Below, one piece after another: positions 9,078 to 17,730 of a stretch of DNA of 57,406 nucleotides; position 1 is the stretch's first letter, and each line of letters opens with the position of its first letter. Made by a program: the position numbers and the translations under genes. Below the pieces are notes generated by a model. It was given only the letters and a program-made list of their open reading frames with translations. It searched no databases and was not told the origin of the DNA. This stretch comes from Flaviramulus sp. (GTDB taxonomy: Bacteria > Bacteroidota > Bacteroidia > Flavobacteriales > Flavobacteriaceae). Where the stretch lies: NCBI GenBank assembly GCA_030731745.1, contig JANQTJ010000009.1:1-57406 (forward strand), read 5' to 3'.

Positions 9078-10253
9078 TTAAGAATTTACTTGTTGATAGA
9101 TTTTATTTTGATTTCCAAAGATTTTTATAAATCCTTTAGCTTCATCGGCTGTCCATCCTTTGTTTTCTTCACCATAACTGCCAAACTTAGCATTCATTAA
9201 ATCGTGATTAGAGGAAATACCATCTAAAGTGAAATGATAAGGTTTTAGTGAAACTATTACATCACCAGACACTTTATCCTGGCTACTTTGTAAAAAGGCT
9301 TCCATGTTTCGCATTACTGGATCTAAATATTGGCCTTCATGTAAATGCATGCCATAAAAACTAGCAATGTATTCCTTATGCTGCAATTGCCATTTGGTAA
9401 GCGTATGTTTTTCTAATAGATGATGTGCCTTTATAGTTATTAATGCTGCTGCTGCTTCGAAACCAACGCGTCCTTTAATTCCAACTATAGTATCACCTAC
9501 ATGAATATCTCTACCAATAGCATAGGCAGATGCTAAGTTATTTAAGGTTTCTATATTGATTTCTGGGTCGTTTGCTATACCATTAACAGCTGCTAACTCG
9601 CCTTTATCAAACGTTAATTTAACTTTTTCTTCTTCAGCATGTTTTAATTGCGAAGGATAAGCTTCGCTTGGTAAAGGTTTTTCTGAGGTTAAAGTTTCTG
9701 AGCCTCCAACACTTGTTCCCCAAAGTCCTTTGTTAACTGAGTATTTTGCTTTTTCCCAAGACATATCAATCCCATTTTCTTTAAGATAATCTATTTCTTG
9801 TTGTCTGGTTAATTTTTTATCTCTAATTGGTGTGATAATTTCAATTTCTGGTGCTAACGTTTGAAAAATCATATCAAAACGTACTTGATCGTTACCAGCA
9901 CCTGTGCTACCATGTGCAATAAATTCAGCATCAATACTTTTAGCATATTCAATAATTTCGATAGCTTGAATTATACGTTCAGCACTTACAGATAAAGGAT
10001 ACGTGTTATTTTTTAAAACATTACCAAATACTAAATACTTCACTACTTTTTGATAAAATGTAGCTACAGCATCAATATTTTTGTAAGTTGAAACCCCCAT
10101 TTTATATGCGTTGCTTTCTATGCGGCTTATTTCATCTTTTGTAAAACCACCGGTATTTACACTTACAGCATGAACATCATATTCTTTTGATAAACTCACT
10201 GCACAGTAAGATGTGTCTAAACCGCCACTATATGCTATTACTAATTTTTTCAT
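9078..10253 (-). CDS. argG: Argininosuccinate synthase
   Basis: Condenses citrulline with aspartate using ATP. The PP-loop ATP-pyrophosphatase motif AYSGGLDTSYC is at residues 8-18, and the GSTGAGNDQVRFD motif is conserved. Length is 391 residues, about the family norm of 400. Second gene of the arg-pro operon, 6 bases after the GNAT gene. The proteins for carbamoyl phosphate synthesis (carA, carB) are not in this window. Confidence 0.96.
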   Translation of the reverse strand: MKKLVIAYSGGLDTSYCAVSLSKEYDVHAVSVNTGGFTKDEISRIESNAYKMGVSTYKNIDAVATFYQKVVKYLVFGNVLKNNTYPLSVSAERIIQAIEIIEYAKSIDAEFIAHGSTGAGNDQVRFDMIFQTLAPEIEIITPIRDKKLTRQQEIDYLKENGIDMSWEKAKYSVNKGLWGTSVGGSETLTSEKPLPSEAYPSQLKHAEEEKVKLTFDKGELAAVNGIANDPEINIETLNNLASAYAIGRDIHVGDTIVGIKGRVGFEAAAALITIKAHHLLEKHTLTKWQLQHKEYIASFYGMHLHEGQYLDPVMRNMEAFLQSSQDKVSGDVIVSLKPYHFTLDGISSNHDLMNAKFGSYGEENKGWTADEAKGFIKIFGNQNKIYQQVNS

Positions 10254-10259
10254 TGATAC

Positions 10260-10877
10260 TTATTTTTTATCTTTTTTTAAGAATAATGCTTCTTTTATTC
10301 TTTTTAATCTATTGAAAGTTTTCTCTTTTATTTCTGTTTTATCTTGCTTTTTAACCTTATCTGCATCATATAACATACCAGTACATAAACACATTTTTCT
10401 GTTGGTTCTGGTTAATACATCATAATTCTTACACGTTTGACAACCATCCCAAAAAGTAGGATCGTCTGTCAATTCGGAAAACGGTACAGGCTTATAACCT
10501 AATTCTGTATTCATTTTCATAACCGCCAAACCAGTAGTAATACTAAATACTTTAGCATCTGGGAATTTGGTTCTGGAATGCTCAAAAACTTTATGCTTAA
10601 TTTGTCTGGCTAGACCACCGCCTCTATAGTCTGGATGAACAATTAGACCAGAGTTAGCAACAAACTTGCCGTGACCCCATTTTTCTATGTAACAAAAACC
10701 TGCAAATTTATCGCCATCTAAAGCTATTACGGCATTGCCGTTTTCCATTTTTGTAGCAATATATTCAGGTGTTCTTCTGGCTATACCAGTTCCTCTAACA
10801 GCTGCAGATTCTGCAATAGTTTCGCAAATAATTTCTGCGTATTTGATATGTGATTTATCAGCTATTAAAATCTTCAT
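10260..10877 (-). CDS. GNAT acyltransferase, candidate first enzyme of arginine synthesis
   Basis: First gene of the operon. The 205-residue protein has the GNAT fold: acyl-CoA loop VHPDYRGGGLARQIKH (residues 80-95) and a conserved SITTGLAVMKMNTELGYKPV segment. No classical argA or argJ is present in the operon. A protein of this type next to argG in Bacteroides has, from memory, been assigned as N-succinylglutamate synthase by genetics. That role, acylating glutamate, fits here. The C-terminal part adds four cysteines (146, 149, 163, 165; C-x2-C and C-x-C), which could bind a metal. The tail is very basic. The family is certain; the acyl donor is inferred. Confidence 0.8.
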   Translation of the reverse strand: MKILIADKSHIKYAEIICETIAESAAVRGTGIARRTPEYIATKMENGNAVIALDGDKFAGFCYIEKWGHGKFVANSGLIVHPDYRGGGLARQIKHKVFEHSRTKFPDAKVFSITTGLAVMKMNTELGYKPVPFSELTDDPTFWDGCQTCKNYDVLTRTNRKMCLCTGMLYDADKVKKQDKTEIKEKTFNRLKRIKEALFLKKDKK

Positions 10878-10964
10878 TTTTCATTTTGTATTGAATGTCT
10901 GTTAATTATTCTTTTTAATTGGAAATATTCATTTTGTTCAAAAAAATTATTGGCAAAGTTTAGT

Positions 10965-11009
10965 AATCTAAAATAGATTGTAATAATGTTGTTAGTTAGC
11001 GTACTAACT
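10965..11009. promoter_or_regulatory. Pair of inverted repeats upstream of the arg-pro operon
   Basis: AATCTA-AAA-TAGATT (10965-10979) and AGTTAG-CGTA-CTAACT (10994-11009) are two perfect 6-bp inverted repeats about 90-130 bases ahead of the first start codon. They could be operators or small RNA hairpins. Neither matches the E. coli ARG box that I know. Binding protein unknown. Confidence 0.4.
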
Positions 11010-11095
11010 GTAATTTGAAATATTATGAAAAAATCTTTGGACACTATGAAAAAATTAAAATGACGTTTTGGTTTACTGCTTTAAAAAGATTATAA

Positions 11096-11130
11096 GCGGC
11101 GGCGAAAGCGCACGGGAGAACCGGGAACAG
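11096..11130. other. GC-rich block of unknown origin
   Basis: 25 of 35 bases are G or C in an otherwise strongly AT-rich intergenic region. It reads GCGGCGGCGAAAGCGCACGG on the plus strand, followed by GAGAACCGGGAACAG. It can form a small hairpin CGG-GAGAA-CCG and a GC-GAAA-GC tetraloop. It does not fit a tRNA or any riboswitch core I know. It could be part of an arg leader RNA (minus strand), a dispersed repeat copy or a remnant of something else. Confidence 0.5.
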
Positions 11131-11292
11131 AACAACGTATTTTATTTTTTAAATTTCTCATAATGTAAAACTATAATTTTATTTAATACAACTAATAAAA
11201 ACTCATTAGTTTTTTAAAAAAATTATTAAATCTTAATAAATAAAGTTATTTGATATTAATAATGCACTTATTTATGAATCTTTTTACAAAAT

Positions 11293-11328
11293 AAAAAAGG
11301 GAGCCCAAATTTTGAACTCCCTTTTTTT
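11293..11328 (-). terminator. Rho-independent terminator
   Basis: AAAAAAGGGAG pairs with CTCCCTTTTTT around a 13-base loop, with T runs on both strands. It lies 26 bases past the stop codon of the DUF1080 lipoprotein gene, so its main job is probably to end that minus-strand operon. It would also insulate the arg-pro operon. Confidence 0.85.
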
Positions 11329-11353
11329 AAGGTGTTTAACTATAAATTCTATT

Positions 11354-12088
11354 TTATAATTCTTTAATTTTAATATTCTTAAACCAAACTTTATCACTGT
11401 GATCTTGTAATCCAATATGCCCTGTTTGATGTTTACCAAAACCTTCCCATCCTTTAAACTTAGAATTTTCTACCATGGCATCCCATTTTTCTCCATGCAA
11501 TGGAAATTCAACAATTTTAACGCCATTTAAAGTAACGCTTCCTTCATTAGTTTTGTGATTGATACTAATTTCGCAAAGATTCCATTCTCCTGCTTGATTA
11601 CATACATCTTGCTCAGGCTGAACCATATCATATAAAGCCCCAGCTTGATGGAATTTAGGATTAGCTAAAGCATCCGGATGACGCTCATTATCAAGCACCT
11701 GAATTTCAGGCCCTGTTTGATAAGCTTCTTTAAATTTCTGATCTTCATAAACACTCCAAAAAATACCACTATTACCTCCTTCTGATATTTTCCATTCCAG
11801 AGAAAGTTCAAAATTGGTGTAAGCTTTTTTAGTAATTATATTTTTACCTCCTTCTTCACTTGGTGTAAAAACCATAGCACCATCTTCTATAGTCCATTCG
11901 TCATACATTTCATCTTTTAAATAACCTCTCCAATTATCTAAAGAGGTTCCATCAAAAAGCATAACCCATTCAGGCTTTTGCTCAGCCAGAACTTCTTCTT
12001 CAATTTCTATGCCTTTAAATTCTTTAGCTTTTTCTTTACAACTTGAAATTATAAGCACTATGATTGACAGTAAAATTAATTTCTTCAT
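11354..12088 (-). CDS. DUF1080 (3-keto-disaccharide hydrolase-type) lipoprotein
   Basis: The 244-residue protein has a lipoprotein signal with lipobox ISSC (Cys17) followed by a single concanavalin-like DUF1080 domain (PF06439 type). Typical segments are WVMLFDGTSLDNWRGY, GNSGIFWSV and VWFKNIKIKEL. Members studied in Bacteroides cleave glycosides oxidised at C3; the family is now often called 3-keto-disaccharide hydrolase. It is expected in the periplasm or anchored in a membrane. It ends a five-gene minus-strand run with two isomerase-like barrels, an oxidoreductase and a transporter. The exact substrate is unknown. Confidence 0.85.
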   Translation of the reverse strand: MKKLILLSIIVLIISSCKEKAKEFKGIEIEEEVLAEQKPEWVMLFDGTSLDNWRGYLKDEMYDEWTIEDGAMVFTPSEEGGKNIITKKAYTNFELSLEWKISEGGNSGIFWSVYEDQKFKEAYQTGPEIQVLDNERHPDALANPKFHQAGALYDMVQPEQDVCNQAGEWNLCEISINHKTNEGSVTLNGVKIVEFPLHGEKWDAMVENSKFKGWEGFGKHQTGHIGLQDHSDKVWFKNIKIKEL

Positions 12089-12105
12089 TTTAAATTGTTT
12101 TTAGT

Positions 12106-13158
12106 TTATAAACCTAATATATTTTTTAGTTGCTGTTCATCAATTTGACCTCCAGCAAAATCATCAAAAATTCGTCCTGCTGCTTCAATAATATGACTTT
12201 GAATAAATGGAGCGCCTTCTCTTGCACCTTGTTCAGAAGATTTAATACAACATTCCCATTCCATAACTGCCCAAACATCAACTTCGTATTTCGTTAATTT
12301 AGAAAAAATGCCCTTAAAATCTACTTGTCCGTCGCCTAAGGAACGAAAACGTCCTGCACGATTTTTCCAATCGGAATACCCTCCATAAACACCTTGTTTC
12401 CCTGTAGGGTTAAACTCTGCATCTTTTACATGAAATGCTTTAATACGCTCGTGGTAATAATCAATAAACGTTAAATAATCTAATTGTTGAAGTACAAAAT
12501 GACTGGGATCATAAAGAATATTTGCACGGATATGATTATTTGTAGCTTCTAAAAATCGTTCGAACGTTATGCCATCATGTAAATCTTCTCCAGGATGTAG
12601 TTCATAACAAATATCAACACCATGTTCATCAAAATGATTTAAAATGGGTAACCAACGGTTAGCTAATTCTTCAAACCCCATTTCTACCAAACCGTTTGGT
12701 CTTTGTGGCCAAGGATACATAGTATGCCACATAAAAGCCCCTGAGAACGAGGCGTGTGATTTTAAACCTAATCGCCCACTTGCCGTTCCAGATTTTTTCA
12801 CAAAATCTATAGCCCATTCTGTTCTGGATTTAGGTTTACCTCTTACTTCTTTTGGCGCAAAACCATCAAACATGGTGTCATAAGCAGGATTTACAGCTAC
12901 CAATTGACCCTGCAAATGTGTTGATAATTCTGTGATTTCCAAACCATAAGCATTTACTTTACCTTTTAACTCATCACAATAAGTTTGACTCCCGGCAGCT
13001 TTTTCAATATCTATCAAATTAGATTCCCATGTTGGTATTTGTATGCCTTTATAACCCAAATCAGAAGCCCATTTACACATTCCATCTAAACTGTTAAACG
13101 GTGCTTCAATTCCAGCAAATTGAGCTAGAAAAACAGCTGGTCCTTTTATTGTTTTCAT
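12106..13158 (-). CDS. Sugar isomerase/epimerase-like TIM barrel, cytoplasmic
   Basis: 350-residue xylose-isomerase-like TIM barrel (PF01261 type) with no signal peptide. Metal-ligand positions are visible: YELHPGED, LYDPSHF, AFHVKDAEF and VMEWEC, supplying the usual Glu-Asp-His-Glu set. Family members epimerise or isomerise keto-sugars; related proteins also act as C-glycoside deglycosidases after C3 oxidation. Placed 17 bases upstream of the DUF1080 gene and 12 bases after the Gfo/Idh/MocA gene, so it probably handles a 3-keto sugar inside the cell. The specific reaction cannot be read from sequence. Confidence 0.8.
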   Translation of the reverse strand: MKTIKGPAVFLAQFAGIEAPFNSLDGMCKWASDLGYKGIQIPTWESNLIDIEKAAGSQTYCDELKGKVNAYGLEITELSTHLQGQLVAVNPAYDTMFDGFAPKEVRGKPKSRTEWAIDFVKKSGTASGRLGLKSHASFSGAFMWHTMYPWPQRPNGLVEMGFEELANRWLPILNHFDEHGVDICYELHPGEDLHDGITFERFLEATNNHIRANILYDPSHFVLQQLDYLTFIDYYHERIKAFHVKDAEFNPTGKQGVYGGYSDWKNRAGRFRSLGDGQVDFKGIFSKLTKYEVDVWAVMEWECCIKSSEQGAREGAPFIQSHIIEAAGRIFDDFAGGQIDEQQLKNILGL

Positions 13159-13170
13159 AATTTATTTAAT

Positions 13171-14304
13171 CTAAATATCTAACCAAATATTTCCTGACTT
13201 ATGAGACTCAACACTTTTCTCGATAAACTTCATACCACGAACTCCATCATTAATACTTGGAAACTCTCCACTATCGTAAAGCTGTTTTCTAATTGCTTTA
13301 GCTACACCGTAATATATATTACCCATAGAATCGAATATCCCTTCTGGATGTCCTGGGGGTAATTTTGTTCCATCTAAAGATAAATCTCCGTTATATGCAT
13401 GCCCTGGCTTTAAAACTTGCAACGGTTTATCATCAGTGAGATGATACAAGTAATTAGGGTTTTCTTGTTTCCAATTAAAACCTCCTTTGGTTCCATATAT
13501 TTTTACTTCAAGTCCATTTTCTTCACCAGTAGCTATTTGACTAGATCTAATAACGCCTTTTACATATTCTGAAAAACGTATAAGAATTGTACCATCTACA
13601 TCCAATTGATTGTCTTCATACCTGGTATTAAGATCTGCTAATACAGATTTTACTTCCAAACCTGTTAAATATTCCGCCATATTAAATGCGTGTGTACCAA
13701 TATCTCCAACACAACTACTTATTCCTGCTTTTTTAGGATCTAAACGCCATATTGTTTTTCGCAATTCTTTATTTAATAATATTGGATTTATCCATCCTTG
13801 ATAATACTGCACATCCACTTTTTGAACTTCGCCTATAACTCCTGATTGAATCATTTCTCGCATTTGGCGAATCATTGGATATCCTGTATATGTATATGTT
13901 ACAGCAAAAATTGTATTTGATTTTTTTAAAGCGTTTTCTAAAATTTCTGCCTCAGCTAACGTGGTTGTCAATGGCTTTTCACAAATCACATGAAAACCAT
14001 TTTCTACAAGTTTTTTTGCCATAGGAAAGTGCAAAAAATTAGGTGTTAATACCGATACCACCTCTATTCTTTCAGTCTCAGGGAGCTTTAATTCTTCTTC
14101 TATGAAGGTGTCAAAATCTCTATAAATCCGATTAGGAGATAATGCTAATTTATTGGCAAACGAAATGTTATCCTCCCAATTAGGATTAAATACTCCTCCA
14201 ACAATTTGATATTTATCATACATAGCTGAAGCTACACGGTGTAAAACACCTATTAGAGAATCTCCTCCTCCTCCTAAAATACCTAGTCTTACTTTCTTTT
14301 CCAT
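13171..14304 (-). CDS. Gfo/Idh/MocA oxidoreductase, cytoplasmic
   Basis: 377-residue NAD(P)-dependent sugar dehydrogenase. The N-terminal Rossmann motif is GILGGGGDSLIG (residues 8-19), the EKPL motif supplying the catalytic lysine is in HVICEKPLTTTLAEAE, and the C-terminal sheet domain holds GDIGTHAFNMAEYLTG. No signal peptide, so cytoplasmic. Likely oxidises or reduces a (keto-)sugar in the same pathway as its neighbours, for example reducing a 3-keto-hexose to the hexose. It starts 6 bases after the MFS gene stop. Confidence 0.83.
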   Translation of the reverse strand: MEKKVRLGILGGGGDSLIGVLHRVASAMYDKYQIVGGVFNPNWEDNISFANKLALSPNRIYRDFDTFIEEELKLPETERIEVVSVLTPNFLHFPMAKKLVENGFHVICEKPLTTTLAEAEILENALKKSNTIFAVTYTYTGYPMIRQMREMIQSGVIGEVQKVDVQYYQGWINPILLNKELRKTIWRLDPKKAGISSCVGDIGTHAFNMAEYLTGLEVKSVLADLNTRYEDNQLDVDGTILIRFSEYVKGVIRSSQIATGEENGLEVKIYGTKGGFNWKQENPNYLYHLTDDKPLQVLKPGHAYNGDLSLDGTKLPPGHPEGIFDSMGNIYYGVAKAIRKQLYDSGEFPSINDGVRGMKFIEKSVESHKSGNIWLDI

Positions 14305-14310
14305 ATTAAC

Positions 14311-15483
14311 TTAAGCTTGTTCTGCTTTGCTTCTTTTGTTCATATAAATATTTAATCCTAAAAATGCTAAAATGAGTATTGCAGGAAGCAAAGACATGGT
14401 TCTTAATGCTTCAACGGGGCTTACATTATCCATGAGATTCCCCATAATTGGCAATACTAATGACACTGAAAACATACCAGCACCACCCATAATTGACAAG
14501 CCTAAAGCACCCGTTTCAGGTAGATATTCTGCAACAAAACTTAACATTGTTGGCCAGAAAAATGTAACTCCAACTGCAAAAACAGCTGCTGCAACAAAGG
14601 TCATTCCGCCATTAGTTACAGTTAGCAACCATAAACCTAAAAAGGTTAATATTGCAGAATATAAAAGCATTCCAGCAGGTTTCAACTTGTGAACTACTTG
14701 ACCTGCAAACATTCTACCCAATGCCATAATTCCGTTAATAAATGCTAATACTAAAAGTGGCACTGCTACAGATTTTTTTAACAACGACTCTATACGCTGA
14801 GTAGTTCCTAACTCTGAAGCTGCAGTTAAAAACATACAGAATACCATAAACAAAAATAAGGGCTTACCAATACTCGAAAACATCTTTTTATTGCTTATAC
14901 CCATTTGAACACGCTCAGTAAGTGGAAATTTTTGTCCAAAAAACAAAACTGCGTAAATTATTAGAGGAATGAATAAAGTGCCAACCATAATTTGCCAACT
15001 TAATCCTAAAACATCCATTATAAGCCAACCTATAATAGACCCAATTACTATACCTCCTGGAAACCAAACATGAAACCTATTAAGCATTTTTGTTTTTTGT
15101 TGAGGATACATAGATGCAATCATTGGATTTAGAGCTGCTTCAACCATCCCATTTCCTATGCCAACAAATAATGTAGCAACAAATAATGAAGTCATAGAAT
15201 TTGCCGAAATTGTCAAAACAATACCAATTGCATGTGAAACAAATGCTATCCAAGTAATTTTTTTTATTCCTAAAAAATCCACTAAAGGTCCTCCAAAAAT
15301 CATAGCTAAGGTAAAACCAAAAAAAGCAGGTGTAAAAGCATAACCTATTTGCTCTAATGTTAAGCCAACTCCCTCAGGACCAAAAACGGTTTCTAATCTC
15401 GCTCTAATAGCAAAAGTCATTGAGGTCGTTATCAAAGCTAGACAACTTGCTAGAAATAATCTATTCGTATTTATGTTTTCCAT
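14311..15483 (-). CDS. MFS sugar transporter (FucP-like)
   Basis: 390-residue major-facilitator protein with about 12 hydrophobic helices. The loop NPMIASMYPQQKTKMLNRFH after helix 4 and the HVWFPGG segment recall FucP-type sugar/proton symporters of Bacteroidetes. It would bring the processed sugar, perhaps a keto-sugar or monosaccharide, from periplasm to cytoplasm. It follows the lipoprotein isomerase by 31 bases and precedes the oxidoreductase. Confidence 0.85.
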   Translation of the reverse strand: MENINTNRLFLASCLALITTSMTFAIRARLETVFGPEGVGLTLEQIGYAFTPAFFGFTLAMIFGGPLVDFLGIKKITWIAFVSHAIGIVLTISANSMTSLFVATLFVGIGNGMVEAALNPMIASMYPQQKTKMLNRFHVWFPGGIVIGSIIGWLIMDVLGLSWQIMVGTLFIPLIIYAVLFFGQKFPLTERVQMGISNKKMFSSIGKPLFLFMVFCMFLTAASELGTTQRIESLLKKSVAVPLLVLAFINGIMALGRMFAGQVVHKLKPAGMLLYSAILTFLGLWLLTVTNGGMTFVAAAVFAVGVTFFWPTMLSFVAEYLPETGALGLSIMGGAGMFSVSLVLPIMGNLMDNVSPVEALRTMSLLPAILILAFLGLNIYMNKRSKAEQA

Positions 15484-15514
15484 ATTAAAAAAATATTTAT
15501 TTAGTGTTTTTGAA

Positions 15515-16495
15515 TTATTGTATTGTTTTTGCAGATTTTAACAATAAAGTTTTGATAGCTAATATGCCTTCTTTTTCACTTAATCTATTCCCTTCATACT
15601 CTACACCAATGTAGTTTATGTAACCAGATTCCTTAACCATTTGAATGATTCTTGGGAAATCTAGAGTAGTTTCGTTTCCATTTTCATCAAAATCGTAAGC
15701 CTTTGCACTAACCGCTTTTGCTTTTGTAAGCATTATTTTTATACCTTCATATTTATCATGATAAACTTCATCACATTCACCCCATTGAGCGCCATTTTTT
15801 CGCTTAACGCACCAATTACCAAAGTCTGGTAATGTTCCACAATTATCCATATTTACTTGGTTAATTGCTCTCATTAAAACCGGTACATTGGATGATAGCC
15901 ATCCGTGATTTTCACATAATATGTTGATGTTTTTGGTTGCTGCATATGCAGAAAGTTTTTTTAAACCATCTACCACAGAAGGCACCCAAAGTTCAGGATC
16001 ATTGGTTCCAAAAGTATTAACGCGGATAGAATGACAACCTAATTTTTGCGCTGCATCTACCCATTTTTTATGATTCTCCACAGCTGTATTTCTTAATTCT
16101 TCATTTGGGTCTGCTAGATCGCCTTCACCATCAATCATAATTAAAACATTCTGTATTTCAAATTTCTCGCTCAAAGTCTTTAAAGAATCTATTACTTTGT
16201 CAAATCCTAAACTTTCAATTTGTTTATCATAAATATGATTTACATATTCTAATCCTTCAAAACCATCCAATTTAGCAATTTCAGCAAATTTGAATGGATC
16301 TACTCCATCTTCATTAAAAGTTCTGTGCAAAGACCATTGCGCTAACGACAACTTAAAGAAAGGTTCATTTATTGTTGCTTCAGTAATGGTTTCTGATGTT
16401 GCTTCTTTTTTCTCGTTTTTACATGAAAAATTCAACAAGAGTATCAATATTAAACAGGCAAGAACTCGCTTTTTTTCAAAAAAATATAATTTCAT
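15515..16495 (-). CDS. Lipoprotein sugar isomerase/epimerase-like TIM barrel
   Basis: 326 residues with an N-terminal signal and lipobox NFSC (Cys near 25), then a PF01261-type TIM barrel. Metal-site-like segments are ILCENHGW, the Asp in LPDFGNW, and NYIGVEYEGNRL. Unlike the second barrel at 12106 it is exported, which implies isomerisation or bond cleavage of the sugar outside the cytoplasm. It heads the minus-strand operon, 104 bases from the AraC gene. Which sugar it handles is unknown. Confidence 0.82.
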   Translation of the reverse strand: MKLYFFEKKRVLACLILILLLNFSCKNEKKEATSETITEATINEPFFKLSLAQWSLHRTFNEDGVDPFKFAEIAKLDGFEGLEYVNHIYDKQIESLGFDKVIDSLKTLSEKFEIQNVLIMIDGEGDLADPNEELRNTAVENHKKWVDAAQKLGCHSIRVNTFGTNDPELWVPSVVDGLKKLSAYAATKNINILCENHGWLSSNVPVLMRAINQVNMDNCGTLPDFGNWCVKRKNGAQWGECDEVYHDKYEGIKIMLTKAKAVSAKAYDFDENGNETTLDFPRIIQMVKESGYINYIGVEYEGNRLSEKEGILAIKTLLLKSAKTIQ

Positions 16496-16599
16496 TTATT
16501 TATTATTTAGTTCAAATTTCATCCTAAAATTATAAAATTGATAATTTAAAACTGTTTATAATTATTCAGTGAAAGGATTTATACAAAGAGTTATTTGAT

Positions 16600-17622
16600 T
16601 TATAAAACTGAAATCGTATGTTTTTGTCGATATTCTATTGGTGTGCATTTTTCATGTTTTTTGAAAACTGTTGAAAAATACTGGCTTGTTGAAAAACCAG
16701 CGCTAAAAGCCACCTCAGCTACACTAAAATCTCTGTTTTCTAATAATATTTGTTTAGACATTTCTAAACGCCGCATCATCAAATAACGCATTGGCGTTAA
16801 ATTTGTTAGCTGTTTACAATGATACGTAAATCGTGTTAACCCAACACCTGCAGAATCAGCCATTTTCTCAATAGTCCAAGCTTCAGATAAATTTTTTTCA
16901 AGCTCATTTAAAAACAATTTAACACTTCTAGAACTATCCGTTAGCTCTTCTTTTAGCTCAATATTTTCCGAATCTAAAAGGTCTAAAAGTAAAAGCAATA
17001 AGTAATTTACTAATAGTCTAATATTCGATGAGTTACTACCATTTTTATCACCATCAACAGCTCTTCCAATCCTCTGAAAACAATCTCTTACACGTTTATC
17101 AGATCTTAACCTAACATCTGCATTTTGTCTTAATATAGTTGTTAATCTAAATAAATCATCTGGAGCTAAAATTATCCAATCTGGCCAAACCCAATTTTGA
17201 TGCGGTCTTCGCACTCCTAAATCTAATATAACCCAGTAAAACTTGCCAATGCCAATATTAGGATTACCTACTTTATGTGCTTCCCAAGGCCTAGTAATTG
17301 TTAAATCATTAGGCTTTAATTCTATTTCCTTTTTTTCTTGAGCATATGGCATATTCCCAGATTCTAAAAAATGAATTTCTATACCTTCATTCCTATGCCA
17401 ATCTAAACCCCAATCCTGTGGTTCATTGGCATTCCAATAACCAATACTATTTAATCCTAAAGTGTCTTCGTTCAGCCTGTCTCCAGGATATGTATATCTT
17501 GCGAGCGCTTTAAAACTTACTTTTTTCCTTTTTACCGCATCAATTAATGGCAAACAAGTATCCGCATGATAGATAATGCCATCAGCTTCAAAAGGCGCTA
17601 TATTTTGTATATTTATCTTCAC
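16600..17622 (-). CDS. AraC-family transcriptional regulator
   Basis: N-terminal cupin-like sensor domain and C-terminal two-helix-turn-helix AraC domain (MADSAGVGLTRFTYHCKQLT, then VAEVAFSAGFSTSQYFSTVFKKH). The frame is open to a TTG at 17652, but a GTG at 17622 gives a family-like N-terminus (MKINIQNIAPFEADGIIYHA; 340 residues), so I use it. It sits between the two divergent sugar arms and is the obvious candidate for their control. The sensor contains His/Glu residues typical of a sugar-binding cupin. The effector is unknown. Confidence 0.88.
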   Translation of the reverse strand: MKINIQNIAPFEADGIIYHADTCLPLIDAVKRKKVSFKALARYTYPGDRLNEDTLGLNSIGYWNANEPQDWGLDWHRNEGIEIHFLESGNMPYAQEKKEIELKPNDLTITRPWEAHKVGNPNIGIGKFYWVILDLGVRRPHQNWVWPDWIILAPDDLFRLTTILRQNADVRLRSDKRVRDCFQRIGRAVDGDKNGSNSSNIRLLVNYLLLLLLDLLDSENIELKEELTDSSRSVKLFLNELEKNLSEAWTIEKMADSAGVGLTRFTYHCKQLTNLTPMRYLMMRRLEMSKQILLENRDFSVAEVAFSAGFSTSQYFSTVFKKHEKCTPIEYRQKHTISVL

Positions 17623-17730
17623 TGAAAAAAATTGAACAAGTTTAGAATGCAAATTAACTAATTTGCCGATAAATGCGTAATTTTAATATCTTTTTATCAC
17701 CAAATAGATAAATAAACTAATAAAATTTTA

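Larger units (their letters stand above)
10878..11353. other. Intergenic region upstream of the arg-pro operon
   Basis: This stretch of 476 bases has no convincing gene. From the operon start outwards it holds two short inverted repeats (10965-10979, 10994-11009), a GC-rich block (11096-11130), a weak 7-bp hairpin (11190-11211) followed by T residues on the plus strand, and the terminator of the neighbouring DUF1080 gene (11293-11328). No perfect TAnnTTTG promoter element was found for the operon. The nearest sequence is TAAACTTTG, close to the inner inverted repeat. Confidence 0.7.

Noticed and set aside
11096..11130. GC-rich block considered as a tRNA or known riboswitch core
   Set aside because: Too short and no cloverleaf, no conserved riboswitch core; kept only as an unexplained block.
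14372..14692. 106-codon frame opposite the MFS transporter
   Set aside because: A shadow of the hydrophobic transporter codons, with no family resemblance.
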